This document shows positions 1 through 10,458 of a DNA stretch of 64,000 nt, in pieces. How positions within the stretch are numbered: the first letter of the stretch is position 1; every line of letters starts with the position of its first letter. Source of the stretch: Picocystis sp. L7 (taxonomy: Eukaryota; Chlorophyta; Picocystophyceae; Picocystales; Picocystaceae); assembly GCA_020975725.1 (NCBI GenBank), contig QXJR01000003.1, forward strand, positions 434,001 through 498,000, written 5' to 3'. The notes below the pieces were generated by a model. It had not been told where the DNA came from. It did not search any database and was given only the letters and a program-made list of their open reading frames with translations. A program made the translations under genes and the position numbers.

Positions 1-1194
1 TACATGTGGGGCCACGGCCCCTCGGTTCACCTTGGCCATGGCTTCTGCTATACATGCACATGCTGCTTCCCTTACTGCATGGTTGTCGGCCTTGCATTGC
101 TGTACGTAGTACTTGGCAACATGTGGGAATACCTTGGCCATCCATTCCCTCCCGTGGTTTCCCATGACCGCTTCCCAGGTCTCCTGCGAATAGTTGCGCA
201 CCCCCTCTGCCACGTAATGACGATTGAGTGCCATGCGCGGTAGTAGCAGCTCAAAAAACTCGGGCTTCTTACCTCCCACGTGAAGGAGGAACGCACGCGT
301 GGCTGTACTGGCCGCGTATCGTACCTGGGACCAGTTGTCACCCAATCCCCGGGCCAGGAAGGATGCAAACGCGTGCCCGAGGGCGTACACGTCTTCTTCA
401 CTGGATCCTTCGCACAGGGCTGCTACGACACGATGCGCCGCTTCGCGCACGAACCGATTCTCGTGGAGCATGGCTTTGGCCAACAACGCCAGCGTCTCTT
501 CGTCGGCCAAGATTCGGTCCTCTTCCACCTCTTCCTTCGGTCCTGCCTCGATTCGGTGATGGCGTCGCATTGCTCGACCTTCCGCCATGCTCTGCAGCGT
601 CCTCAGCGACGTCTCCAAGCACCTCCAGCCTTCGGTGCTTGGCCGGAACGTTCCTGTTCCTGGTTTGGGTGCAGCGTTGGCACGACGGAGCATGTCCACC
701 AGCCATTCGTCTTCTTCGTCGCTGTCTTCGTCTCCTGGACCTGGGTTCGTGCGTGAGATGGGGCTTACCTCGCCTCCATCGTCCACCCTTTCGAAGTTGT
801 CGCGAACGCTGCGCACGGCGGCGCTTCGCACGTTTCGAACCGCGTCGGCACGTCCACGTGCGCCCACGACACGCGCGGCTTCGGCGACCGCCTCTCGCAC
901 GCGTGGTTCTGGATCCTCCAGGTGTTCCAAGATGGCGTGAACCATCTCCTGCGTCCTTTCTGCAGCTTTGACGACGTCTTTCTCCGCCATCGCCAAGGCG
1001 GAAGCGACGTGCATCGCCGATGCACGCGCCGTCCAGGCGTCTCCCTTCCTCCCTCGTTCCAGGAGCACCTGGAAGGCCTCTTCGGCACGTGCCATGTCCT
1101 CTGGTCGATCCAGCTGTCCTCTCAGCTCCTCCAAAGCCGCATCTCGTTCGATCTGACGAGGCGCGCAAAGGCGTTGCGCCAAATCCGACGCCAT
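1..1194 (-). CDS. HEAT/ARM-repeat protein, 3' part beyond the left edge
   Basis: An open frame runs without a stop from an ATG at 1194 to the first base of the window, giving 398 residues of an incomplete protein. It is made of helical pairs typical of HEAT/ARM repeats, for example residues that read MVHAILEHLEDPEPRVREAV and YYVQQCKADNHAVREAACAC. The repeats are interrupted by an acidic linker (GDEDSDEEDEW). Such proteins are usually scaffolds or transport factors; I cannot assign a subfamily. The ATG is the first one in the frame and lies 53 bp from a GTTAAC site. The gene is head-to-tail with COG4, whose stop is 120 bp upstream of this start, so its promoter must be short or overlap the COG4 3' end. 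Frame and gene are clear; function is unknown. Confidence 0.8.
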   Translation of the reverse strand, partial: MASDLAQRLCAPRQIERDAALEELRGQLDRPEDMARAEEAFQVLLERGRKGDAWTARASAMHVASALAMAEKDVVKAAERTQEMVHAILEHLEDPEPRVREAVAEAARVVGARGRADAVRNVRSAAVRSVRDNFERVDDGGEVSPISRTNPGPGDEDSDEEDEWLVDMLRRANAAPKPGTGTFRPSTEGWRCLETSLRTLQSMAEGRAMRRHHRIEAGPKEEVEEDRILADEETLALLAKAMLHENRFVREAAHRVVAALCEGSSEEDVYALGHAFASFLARGLGDNWSQVRYAASTATRAFLLHVGGKKPEFFELLLPRMALNRHYVAEGVRNYSQETWEAVMGNHGREWMAKVFPHVAKYYVQQCKADNHAVREAACACIAEAMAKVNRGAVAPHV

Positions 1195-1314
1195 AGCCGC
1201 AGCTGCGAATATTCGCGAATGAAACCTCCGGCTCGTGGCCCGTGGGAGTTAACCCAAAAGTTCACGATACGGTGGGGTGGGGGAGGACCTGTTGAGAGAC
1301 CCGACCCCAATCGG

Positions 1315-3651
1315 TCACAAGGACAGACGGGCGATGTCTTCAGGACGAAAGTCAACGCGTAAGCTCATGACCTTCTTCACCTCGGCCGGGCTCAAACGCC
1401 AGGAAAGAGAACCAGCGTTGTCTCCCCAGCTGTCCAAGATCTCCTGCACGCTCTCCAGGTTCAAGATGATGGCGATCTGCTGAAGGCGGGAAAACTTGTC
1501 CCGTACCGTGCCCTGGGTCAAGCCGCTCAACCGACCGATCAAGTTGCGAACGTCCTTGTCAAACTGAAGGCCACCCAGCGGATTGAAGCGCTTCTGCATC
1601 ATCATCGCATCCAAACGCGACGTCAGGCTGTCCGCTAGACTCTGGATCAAACGGTCGTACAAGGTTGTGGTCAAGAGAGGCTGCAGCCATTCCACGGTAG
1701 ATTCCACTGTCTCTACCAACTTCACGGCCCATGGATCGTTGACTTCGTATTCTCCATATGCCTCCTCGCTCAACTCGTACGAAAATTGGGACACCTCCGC
1801 AAAGACAGGCTTTACCTTGGACAGTATGCCCATGGAAAGCTGCTCCAGACTGGACTTGGACATGTGAGAGAAATCTGACGCAGCCTTGCCCAGTTCCGAT
1901 AAGGCAGACTTGATGCGGTCCTGGTCCGTGGGCATGCTGAATACCTCCATCGCAAACTCCTCCAGTTCCCGCCTGAGCTTCTCTGCATACTCTGCACTCA
2001 CGTCCAAATCGTTCATGGGGGCCGCATGCATGCCAGCCTCCTCCGCAGGTGGGAGTCCATATTCAGCAGGAGCATCGGCCAGCAGCTTTGTCGCCCTGCC
2101 TCTCACTTCCTGGGCCAGCTTTTCTTTGTACTTGTTGGTCAAAGTGTTCGCTGCGAAGCTCAAGGTGGCCAGAATGCACTGCACATTGCCAGAAGCAATG
2201 GCCCGACGACCGCATTTTTTCAGGATGTAAAATACGTCGTCCACCATGGAAGTTGTCAGAGAGCCTTCAGCCGCCTCGGAGATACGGATTGCGGTCCCCA
2301 CCGTCTCTTCCATATAATATTCTTCCAATGCAATGTAATAAGAGATCAGTTCTTTCACTGCGACGCTGAATGCACCGCCCCGCACGCGCCCTGCCTCTTT
2401 AGGGCTGATCACCTGCCCAGGGCTGGCACTACCGATTTTCGCCAAGATGAATGAAAGATACTCTTCGCTGCGTTCACAAAGCAGGAGAATTTCCTGCAGG
2501 TAGGACTCTACCTCCCGTGGATCCACATCTCCAGTCTGGGCATGCATCGATGACCTAGATCCAGTATCCTTGACCAGCTTTTCGATGGAGTTGTGCTCGC
2601 AGAAGCGTTTGATGACGGCCGTGCCCCTAACATCGCACTCCTCGTGCATCGCTGCCACAAACGACAGCAGCGCTTCATTTCCAAACGAACCTATCAGCAT
2701 AGGTTCGTTCTCTGATATTGCAGCCCCAATATCTTTGAAATGGGCAGTGAGCACTCCCACGAAGTCTGCTTTCTGCCTTTCATTTCCTGCGTTTCCCAGC
2801 TCGTCTGAGAGCGCCTCGAACTGTGTGCGTGCTCTCCCGGAGACGACGCTGCGCACATATGAGGTGACCGCCTGCAACCCTTCGTCTCTGATTCCCAGGA
2901 GCGGGTACAGCTTTCCGAACCGGAAGGCTTCTGTGTGGTTGTTGTTATTGGCCGCTTCCTTGAACTTTTCCCTGACAATTTCCTCCAGTCTGGCACGCGA
3001 GGCCATCATGGAAGTTTTCTGGTCCGAGAGCTGTTTCGTGTCCAGGAAAGGCAGGTTCCCTACGTCGCTGTCTAGTTCGATGAATTTGCTGACGTACTGA
3101 GCGGCTCTTTCGTAGTCTTGTTCGTCCATGGCTTGATTCACTCCGTTCAAGCAGTTGGATCGGTCGAGGATGGCGTCGATCCTCGCCAGTGTGCTTTTTA
3201 TCTTGGATTGCACGCTGTCCAGCCTCTTGACCCTCGAGCTCAGCCTGGAGGCCAGCTTGGAAGTGTGTGCGACATTGTCTGCGACCAGCTTGGCGTCGAC
3301 TTCGAGCTTTTCGATGACCTGTGGCGCGCCAGCCGGTCAGCCTCAACCATCACCTTCCTCCATTCATTCACCTCGTCTTTCGTTTCTATCGCTCGAGACT
3401 TGCCTGGGAAGAGGTCCTCAACGTGCTGAGCCCTTGTTCGAGCTCGCCTCTCCTCTCGAGCAGCTGTTCGAGCTCGTCGTCCACCGCTCTCTCCTTGGCG
3501 ACGACTTCCTGCGTTCGGGCGAGGTTTCCGTCCGGTCAGATCCTCTGCACCTTTGTTCGATGAGTCGATCTGCTTCCTCTTCGTCTTCGATCCTCACCTG
3601 AAGTGCTTTGTGGACGTCGTGCAAGTCCGTGATGGCGTCCACTTGCGCCAT
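1315..3651 (-). CDS. COG4: COG4, conserved oligomeric Golgi complex subunit 4
   Basis: Subunit of the COG tethering complex, which acts in retrograde vesicle traffic within the Golgi. I read three exons: 3651-3598, 3508-3404 and 3318-1315, giving 720 residues. Exon 1 encodes MAQVDAITDLHDVHKALQ and exon 2 continues the N-terminal coiled coil (VVAKERAVDDELEQLLERRG), matching the start of animal COG4; exon 3 carries the rest, including a segment resembling FCMDGVQTALRSEDYEQAA of animals (here CLNGVNQAMDEQDYERAA). Both joins are phase 0. Intron 1 (89 bp) is GTGAGG...CAG. Intron 2 (85 bp) begins GCAAGT and so is a GC-AG intron. A GAGAATAAACTCCC element lies 196 bp before the ATG in sense orientation, and a 30-bp palindrome lies 38 bp before it. 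The product is confident and the splice sites are inferred from frame and homology. Confidence 0.92.
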
Positions 3652-3689
3652 CGTCGGTGCACCACCAACGCGTCCCATTGGAAACCAAG

Positions 3690-3719
3690 GATCGAACCGG
3701 GATCCATCCCGGTTCGATC
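3690..3719. promoter_or_regulatory. 30-bp perfect palindrome
   Basis: Arms GATCGAACCGGGAT and ATCCCGGTTCGATC are exact reverse complements separated by CC. It sits 38 bp before the COG4 ATG, so it could be an operator-like protein site or form a hairpin in the 5' leader. Confidence 0.7.
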
Positions 3720-3847
3720 GGATCCTCGACCCGATGGAACCCCGGACAGAACCGTGAAGAACCCAGGGGAAGGACGTCTCTGCCCGATTTTTGAACCGAG
3801 AGGAGTTTCGTTCGATTTCGGGGGCATGGGAGAGAAGAGGAGCAAGC

Positions 3848-3861
3848 GGGAGTTTATTCTC
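3848..3861 (-). promoter_or_regulatory. GAGAATAAACTCCC element upstream of COG4
   Basis: Variant of the element shared by several promoters in this window, in sense orientation 196 bp before the COG4 ATG. It includes AATAAA, but no gene ends here, so a polyadenylation role is unlikely. Confidence 0.55.
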
Positions 3862-4446
3862 AAGGGTTTAGGGTTTCGAAGACCCTACTTTCGGTCCTAG
3901 CTCCGAAATCGAAACGCTTCTCATGGCGAGGCGGGAGCAGCAAGAGTGCGTTTCGTCCATGCCATGCTTTCAAGCAACCTTGGCCGCTGGGATCAAAAGG
4001 GAATCGTTTCACCAAGGAACGGGTGCCGATTGGTACGGCGTAGATCGAGCCACGGTGAATCGGAGATGGGAGAAGAGGAGAGATTCCTCCACTTTCCCCC
4101 ATCGTTGGCGCGACAGTTCAAGCAAGGCACGAACACGCGGCTGCTTCGGGCGAGAACCTCCTGCCATCGGACAAGACAAGACTCCGTCGCATCGCGTCTC
4201 GTCTCGTCACTTGCCATGGTACATGATGCCATCCTTTCCCATGCTCTTCCCTCGCCACGCTATGCCATCCCAACCCACTCAACTCACCCCGCCCCGTGGT
4301 ATGCAATGTCCTTCCATGCAGAGCCCGTGACCTGGAAGCCATCGGGTGAGATGTGGCCCCATTGGAGGGTGGGGAACCATTGTCGATGGGATCCACCGAG
4401 ACAGAGGAAGGAGACCGACACCACCGGTGAAGGACCACCACACAAC

Positions 4447-5352
4447 ATGCGCGTGCTGGTGACGGGTGCTGGCGGCGCATTGGGCCGACAGCTGGTGGAG
4501 GGATTGCAGCAGGAACACGAGGTGCTGGCTGGGTTCCGGACGAGAAAGCCCGAACATGCGCGTGGAAGAGTCGTGCAGTTCGACCTGGAAGAACCGACAG
4601 GCATACGGCAGTTGCTCCGAGACGTAGGCGAAGTGGACGCCATCGTGCACTGTGCAGCCATTGCGAGACCCAAGGAGTGCGAGGAAGATCCGGAGAAGGC
4701 TAGGAAGATCAACGTACCCAAGCAGATCGTGGAAGCGCTCCAAGAATCGGGAAGGGAAGCGTGCCTGTTCATCCAAATCAGCACCGACCAAGTGTACGAA
4801 GGTACCGGTACCATGTACAAAGAAGTAGATGATACCAAACCGGTCAACGTCTATGGAAAGACGAAGCTCGAAGCCGAGCAGTACCTCAGAGAAAACTGGC
4901 CCAACCATGTCATCCTACGGTCCAGCATGATCTACGGGAAAGCCATCCAAGGGGTGGGATTCTTCACGGATTTCGTTCAGGAGGCCCTCTCAACGTACGC
5001 CCCAGGAGGGCAGCCCACTGATTTCTTTGAAGACGAATACAGATGCCCCATATATGCACCAGACATTGCTGCCATCATCTCCATTGTCCTACGGAAGAAC
5101 AAGGAAGGAACCCTCCACAACCGCACCTTTAACATGGGAGGGCCGCAACGACTCTCTAGAGTTGACATGGCCTGCCTGATCGCAGAAGCACGTGGTTACT
5201 CCAAGGAGGCTATCCGCTGCGTGCGCAGTGCATCCATTAGTCGAGGCGTGCAAAGCCCGCTGGATATCAGCATGGACATCACGCGTCTTCGAGAGGAGCT
5301 GGGCTTCACCCCTACGGCTTTCGCGGATGCTTTGAAATCCATTTATTCGTAG
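4447..5352 (+). CDS. RmlD/MAT2B-like NAD(P)-dependent reductase (SDR superfamily)
   Basis: A 301-residue extended short-chain dehydrogenase. It begins MRVLVTGAGGALGRQLVEG, the Rossmann dinucleotide motif (TGxxGxxG) at the extreme N-terminus, which fixes the start at 4447. The active-site YxxxK is present as VYGKTKLEAEQYL after a TDQVYEG segment. Full-length similarity is to dTDP-4-dehydrorhamnose reductase (RmlD) and its eukaryotic relative, the regulatory beta subunit of methionine adenosyltransferase (MAT2B). Sequence alone cannot separate sugar-nucleotide reduction from a regulatory role. No signal or transit peptide is seen, so it is probably cytosolic. It is single-exon and diverges from COG4. 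Confidence 0.85.
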   Translation: MRVLVTGAGGALGRQLVEGLQQEHEVLAGFRTRKPEHARGRVVQFDLEEPTGIRQLLRDVGEVDAIVHCAAIARPKECEEDPEKARKINVPKQIVEALQESGREACLFIQISTDQVYEGTGTMYKEVDDTKPVNVYGKTKLEAEQYLRENWPNHVILRSSMIYGKAIQGVGFFTDFVQEALSTYAPGGQPTDFFEDEYRCPIYAPDIAAIISIVLRKNKEGTLHNRTFNMGGPQRLSRVDMACLIAEARGYSKEAIRCVRSASISRGVQSPLDISMDITRLREELGFTPTAFADALKSIYS

Positions 5353-6452
5353 AGCATGCTGCCCATTCTCTTCATGGTGCTGCGCAGCTCCGCTCATGAC
5401 ACATAACAGGTCCCACTGCCCGTCATGTGGTACAGCAATAGTTTTTGTTTGTTGATTCCCAAGTATATCACGAGGTTTCTTATACGATTCCTGTATGCCT
5501 ACTTGCGAAGTTCAATTCAAGCAAGCACTCTGGGGATGCAGGGTAGAGCCTAGAAGGGAGCTCAAGATGGCCCTCGGAGTGAGGCATTTGTAGGTTGCGC
5601 ACTTGGCCAAGAACCTTTACTGCCGGCCCGCTTAGGTTTCGTCTGGTAGGAACGCTTTGCCAAGCATCAAAATCCACAGCACACTGAGCTTGTTTGGAAA
5701 CTGCTGTGGATCACGTTTGTTTCTATGACTGAGTATCTCGCAAAGTCAACAATTCCTCGAGGTCAAACTCTTGGCACCGAGCCACATGATCAGGATCGGT
5801 TTTGAACCGCTCGCTTGGTGTGCCACCAGGCCGTGAACGAGTCCGCATGATGGTACACCTTTCAAGTGGCTAGTTGAATAGGAAGGCATCCGTCAGTTTT
5901 GTGCTTGCTGCAGAATCCTTGCATGGCCGATCCTTTCACTACGACCAAGCACCACAACAATAAATTCGCCGTCATCGTTTGAACTAAAGTCAAAGACCTT
6001 GGCATGAGTCGTTGGCGATCATACTACCTTGAAGGCATCACCTTAGTATAGACCTGGAACGAAAGTATCCCTGGTAGGTTGTGCGGTCGAGGGTGGTTTG
6101 GAAACTTCTATGTACAATTGTTCCGTTCATTCGTTCGGTGACAAAGGCATCGAGTGCACCTTCTAGGTCAATCGATTGGAGAGCGTCAGGTCTTGTCACT
6201 TGTTGGACACACTTGCTATCATGCGGCACACCATCCGTTTGATCCATGTCCACGTTCCCCATACACCCTCGTTGGACGTATCTCCTCTCCCCTCGAGGAG
6301 AAGAAACTCCCCATTTCTTCCGCCCCTGTAGTGACCAGGGGCAACCAGACGGGAAGCGACCGAGGTCGCATGGGCGATCCCGATCCCATCGTCGCACTTT
6401 TCCACGTCGCATTCGATCTCGTGAGGTCGAGACACCTCGAGAACGCACCGCC
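5353..6452. other. Intergenic region without a supported gene
   Basis: About 1.1 kb, less GC-rich than its flanks in the first 700 bp. Short open frames on both strands lack recognisable domains. The right end is the VPS28 promoter with one GAGAAGAAACTCCC copy at 6298-6311. Confidence 0.6.
6298..6311 (+). promoter_or_regulatory. GAGAAGAAACTCCC element upstream of VPS28
   Basis: Exact copy of the shared element, in sense orientation, 141 bp before the VPS28 ATG. Flanking bases allow a short stem: GGAG, loop AAGAAA, CTCC. Confidence 0.6.
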
Positions 6453-7237
6453 ATGGCGTCGAACAAGACGCAAAGACCCGTGGTGCTGCACCAGGACAAG
6501 CGAGAAAAGGCGATGTACGAGGACTTCGCGGACCTCTTCGCCATCATCAAAACCACCGAAAAGCTCGAGAGGTGTGTCCGAACGAAACGAAATGCAGCTC
6601 GATCAAGTGTGCGAAAGGCACCGCTACGAAAGTTCGTACGAGGAGACGTGCGTCGATTCTGACGATACTCCGGGACGCGGGGACATGCAGGGCCTACGTG
6701 CGAGACGCAGTCTCCGCCAACGAGTACGAACCGGCGTGCCAGAAGCTCCTGGCCCAATTTAAAACGCTTTCTGCGTCGCTCAAAAACACCGTGCCGGATG
6801 TGGAAAGGTTCATTCAAACCTACAACCTCGACTGTCCCTTGGCCACGAGACGGCTCATCCACGTGGGCATGCCAGCAACCTTGGAACTCGGTAGAGCAGG
6901 AGTGCCGGAAAGCAGAAACTCTGCTGTGAGTGTCGCTGAGACCGTGCAGTACTTCATTACAGCAATGGATTCGCTCAAGCTGAACATGGTGGCCGTGGAC
7001 CAAGTTTTCCCTATACTCAGCGACTTGTTGCAAAGCATGCACCGTGTGGCCGAGCTGAAGCCAGACTTTGCAGGAAAGATCAAAATGAAAGAGTGGATCA
7101 CAAAGCTCCATGCCATGCCGGCTAGCCAAGAGCTTCAAGAGGACGAAGTAAGACAGCTGTTATTTGACCTCGAGTTCGGATACAACGCGTTCATGGCGTC
7201 GCTTGGACCACAGACATCGTTTGGCCAATCTTCCTAG
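6453..7237 (+). CDS. VPS28: VPS28, ESCRT-I subunit
   Basis: ESCRT-I component acting at endosomes in sorting of ubiquitinated membrane cargo and in scission events. Two exons, 6453-6571 and 6691-7237, give 221 residues, the normal VPS28 length. Exon 1 ends ...FAIIKTTEKLE and exon 2 resumes AYVRDAVSANEYEPACQKLL; the arginine codon is split (phase 2). The 119-bp intron is GTGTGT...CAG. The N-terminal core domain contains DCPLA (in LDCPLATRR), and the C-terminal four-helix domain includes MDSLKLNMVAVDQVFPILSD and a final LLFDLEFGYNAFMASL. The junction restores the animal LEKAYIKD pattern, which supports the splice model. It converges with COX19, with 155 bp between stop codons. Confidence 0.93.
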
Positions 7238-7392
7238 GCTTGATGTCCTCCCTTTTATTCTTTTGTGTATAGGCCTCTTGCCGGTGCTGTGGCAAGATCA
7301 GTGTAAGATAAGTTGCGTTTGGAATGCGAGTGAGTCGTGCCTTATGCTCTTGCCTTGTGTCTACCAGGTGTACCCCTGGGATCCACACGGTG

Positions 7393-7917
7393 TCATTGTT
7401 TCGGGATCCCTGCGACGAAACCCCCTCTGGGCTTCTTCCCATCGGATCGAACCTCTCGACCTTTCTGGTCTGCGTGCTTGTCACGCTCCTTGAACCCCAG
7501 CTTCGAAAGATCTTCTTGTGCCATCAAGTTCCTAGGATAATCGAGTGCATTTGAGTCAGCAAAATCGCACATACTCCGGGTGCCGAAGCTTTCGGCCTTG
7601 CACTTTGTCCGCAGCTGGCCACTCACTTGCTCATCCGACACTCCAGGTACTTCTTCGCCACTCCTTTGCACTTTTCGGAGTCCTGCTTGTTCTCCTTGAG
7701 GCATTTCATGTACTCGTCTTTGACCTGAACGGATCGATTGCCGCATCAGTCGCCTGCACTATAGCTATCCATCGCCTCTTTCCGACGGCGTCGTCTTCGT
7801 CGCGAACAGGATGCGCACCGCTTTGCATTCTCCGAAATGGTCCAGTGGGAAAACACCTTTTTCTGGGGGCTTCGGCTGCAGACCTCTTGCGCCTCCAAAT
7901 GCTCCGCCACTCGCCAT
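7393..7917 (-). CDS. COX19: COX19, cytochrome c oxidase assembly protein (twin CX9C)
   Basis: Small mitochondrial intermembrane-space protein involved in copper handling during cytochrome c oxidase assembly. Three exons (7917-7819, 7724-7627, 7531-7393) give 111 residues. The N-terminus contains [19 protein letters not shown], matching the animal PRPPDKGSFPLDHLGECK. The two CX9C motifs are C31-x9-C41 and C52-x9-C62 ([11 protein letters not shown]). They are followed by [12 protein letters not shown], also conserved. Introns are 94 bp (GTGCGC...CAG) and 95 bp (GTGAGT...TAG). The C-terminal tail after LGF is longer and more basic than in animals. The coding sequence is invisible as one open frame because all three exons are short; the model rests on homology and exact splice consensus. 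Confidence 0.92.
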
Positions 7918-8423
7918 CGAGCGGTGTCGCAACGTGGTGCTGTTGTCGCGGTTTCGATCCGACTCAGCTCCGATCCAAGGTTTACGATCGATTTCACTGA
8001 CACCTGGACCAAGAGGTCATAGGCCGAGAGGACCGACGAGGCTGGCCAAGCACAAGGCGATGCAGGAACTCACCCGCACGGGTCCAATGGTGCATGTGAG
8101 GGCAATCAAAGGTCACTGTGTCGATGCAGGGATTGCACGAACTTCGAAATTGTGACATGGCTCGTGGCTGGGTGCTACTGCTCAGACGAAAGCGTGCGCG
8201 GCACATGCATTTGCATTGCAGGAGCCACGCGGTGGAGCTGGGTCATGTGGAGGGTTCAGAGCGTATTCGTAAAAGAGACGGTGAAAACACGTAGTTCCCT
8301 GGTCAAAACGCTTACCATACCCACAAAGACAGAGAAACGCTTTGAATTACTCCCTTCACCTCTTGCTTGGTGCAAACTTCAAAGTCGATAAAACATCCAT
8401 GCCTTTCCCAAGGTAGTTTACCC
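7918..8423. other. Intergenic region 5' of COX19 and 3' of secreted paralog 1
   Basis: About 500 bp holding the COX19 promoter and the 3' flank of the next gene. I see no gene or repeat in it. Confidence 0.6.
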
Positions 8424-8948
8424 TTAAGCTTCAAAAGGCAATGACGAGTGATGGGCAGAAATTCTCAGGTTCCCATCCTCGTCCTCGGTGTACACAAAGG
8501 TGTACTCCACTGCTGTTTCTCCCCCGTCCGTGTCTGTAAAGACGTACACGCCACCTGCGATTGCTGCGTCATCCAGGAGTACGATCCCCTTGTTGTCGAA
8601 CGCAACATCCGTCCAAGGCTCCAATGCAAAACCACCATCCTCTGGGTATTCGTCGTTCTGACCGACAAAGTAGGATAGGGCGCTGTCGAAGGTGTTGCGG
8701 AATGGCACATCACTGGCCTTGGTCGGCTTGAACACTACACCAGTAGTATCATAAGCATAGAGCGTGTTGATGTGCTCCTCGGCTGCTTCTTTCGATTCTT
8801 CCCATGTCTCCTGCGCACCGATGTTGACGATGCCAGCACCCCACATGGCCTGGGCTTCGAGAACATCCTCTTCTTCAATGGCTTCTACCGACCACACGGC
8901 GAAGCAACAGGCGAGCACGGCTAGGATCCAGCATGCGAAGTTGGCCAT
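8424..8948 (-). CDS. Small secreted protein, paralog 1 of a pair
   Basis: 174 residues starting MANFACWILAVLACCFAV, a clear signal peptide with probable cleavage after VEA. The mature part contains WGAGIVNIGAQETWEESKEA, YDTTGVVFKPTKA, ALSYFVGQNDEYPEDGGFAL and a C-terminal ISAHHSSLPF. This pattern, ending in HHSSLP, resembles small bacterial secreted proteins of SnoaL-like or CaMKII-association-domain shape, often labelled phosphoribosyl-AMP cyclohydrolase by transfer; I do not endorse that enzymatic name. A paralog lies 1.5 kb away on the other strand. TATTTAA at about 9018-9025, some 70 bp before the ATG, looks like a TATA box. The function is unknown; it is exported or resides in the endomembrane system. 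Confidence 0.8.
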   Translation of the reverse strand: MANFACWILAVLACCFAVWSVEAIEEEDVLEAQAMWGAGIVNIGAQETWEESKEAAEEHINTLYAYDTTGVVFKPTKASDVPFRNTFDSALSYFVGQNDEYPEDGGFALEPWTDVAFDNKGIVLLDDAAIAGGVYVFTDTDGGETAVEYTFVYTEDEDGNLRISAHHSSLPFEA

Positions 8949-10458
8949 GGCGGCGGAAGGATGTGGTTCGACTGGAGCGGCGCGGGATTTCTGACAACCT
9001 CCTTTGTCCCGTGCTCCTTAAATAAGGTTGTTTGTGGATAAGGTCGCACCACCCTTCGTACGGATGGTTTCCAGGAGTTCATTACAGCCACTGAGAGGTC
9101 CGGTGACCGTCCGTACCCCGGCCGACCGCTCCACGTCGGTTCATATCCTAGACGAATCGCTCAGCCCGTCGAGGAGATCCCTCTACGTCGTACGGCGGTG
9201 GCCTCTCCTCTGCGCCATATGGCCCGGGTCGGTTCGATCGACTGGATAGACGGATAAGGTGGTTTTCTCGGCACGATAAAAAACGTGTTGGCTGCCTCGA
9301 TTCGAAGATTCGAATCGGCCCGATACGGTTCGTCCACGTTGCCTATGCGACACTTGCTTTGCCTTCTTCGAAAGGATCCGTGGAAGCCCCGACTCTCGAC
9401 GTCAAGCAGACCGTGGTTGGTGGAGGGGTGAATCCTGGCGAAGGGCCAGCAAACCGTGTCTTCTTCAGGTGGGACTAGGGAGCTGGTCAGGCACGAGGCC
9501 GGGGACGAGTTGCTGAATGGTACGATCGATCCGAGAAGACGTACTGTCTTCCTCGGATTCGTACGTCCAGGCCACTCATGGAAACATCTCCTTGAATCGT
9601 TCTCTCATGAAACCGTCCGAACGATGGACATGTGTAACAGGAAGATGCGAGCAACGCCGTCCCACTTCAACAAAACCGAACTCAGTCCTGGACCTCGTAG
9701 ACACATTCGCAAGCCAAATGCGGTCCGGCGCTGCACTTGGCCCTCGTCCGGGCTCCCTTTCTGAAAGGGCTTTGACACGTCTCCTGGGGATTGCGTTAGG
9801 TGTTCGTGCCCTTGGTGTGACCGTGTTGGCTGGGAAAGACGTGGCCGCGGAGCCACGTGGCAGCAGGCCCATAACCATGCTGCGACGGGTGGAGCAGGGT
9901 GTCGACATCGATTTCCGACACGTAGGACGACGAATTCGTGGCCAAAATGGTTCCAGGCAAACCCACCTCCCTCGCCTTGGACCGGAATCCGTCTGCGGAC
10001 GGACCTGAAGCAGCGTGTCAGGAAGAGCAGATCCGGAGATGCAGGCTCTGCACCCTGGCTTCTTGCCGTCGACCATCAGGTGTCGTCCATTGTCTATGTT
10101 GTCGGCTCGCTTTCCCGTCCATACCGTCGATCTCTTCGCGGCGGAGGCGTTCCAAGACGATACTTGGCACGTTCCATCTCTCCCACCGCCAGGAGACGAA
10201 GGTTCTACGCCCATGCGCCGCAGCAGCGCCGCGTCCACTTTCGTGCGGACGTACGGAAGCCTTATCTTCTGGCCCGTCTCTTGCACCTTGGGGGTACGGT
10301 CTCGCAGAGGAGGGGCGGAGGAGCGCCTGAACTCTCCCCCATCCCACAGGGAGACCTATGAGGTGGAGCGACATTTGAGACGGCGTGCAGGGTGGGGCGA
10401 GGGGAAGGGGTGTTACGACATCGACTCGAAGGACCGACCACGGGACACTTTGGCCAAC
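8949..10458. other. Intergenic region between divergent secreted paralogs
   Basis: About 1.5 kb. It contains a TATA-like TATTTAA near 9018-9025 for the left gene. Between about 9480 and 10290 both strands stay open for 150-240 codons, but no frame shows a domain and the composition is low in hydrophobic residues, so I make no gene call. An unrecognised exon of the right-hand gene could lie at its end. Confidence 0.5.

Larger units (their letters stand above)
3652..4446. other. Divergent intergenic region COG4 / RmlD-like gene
   Basis: About 800 bp between two divergent start codons. It holds a perfect inverted repeat (3690-3719) and one GAGAATAAACTCCC element (3848-3861, sense for COG4). I see no supported gene; an in-frame extension of the downstream gene through this region looks fortuitous. 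Confidence 0.6.

Noticed and set aside
9480-10290. Long overlapping frames on both strands between the two secreted paralogs
   Set aside because: No motif, no hydrophobic core, no family resemblance; neither strand can be preferred.
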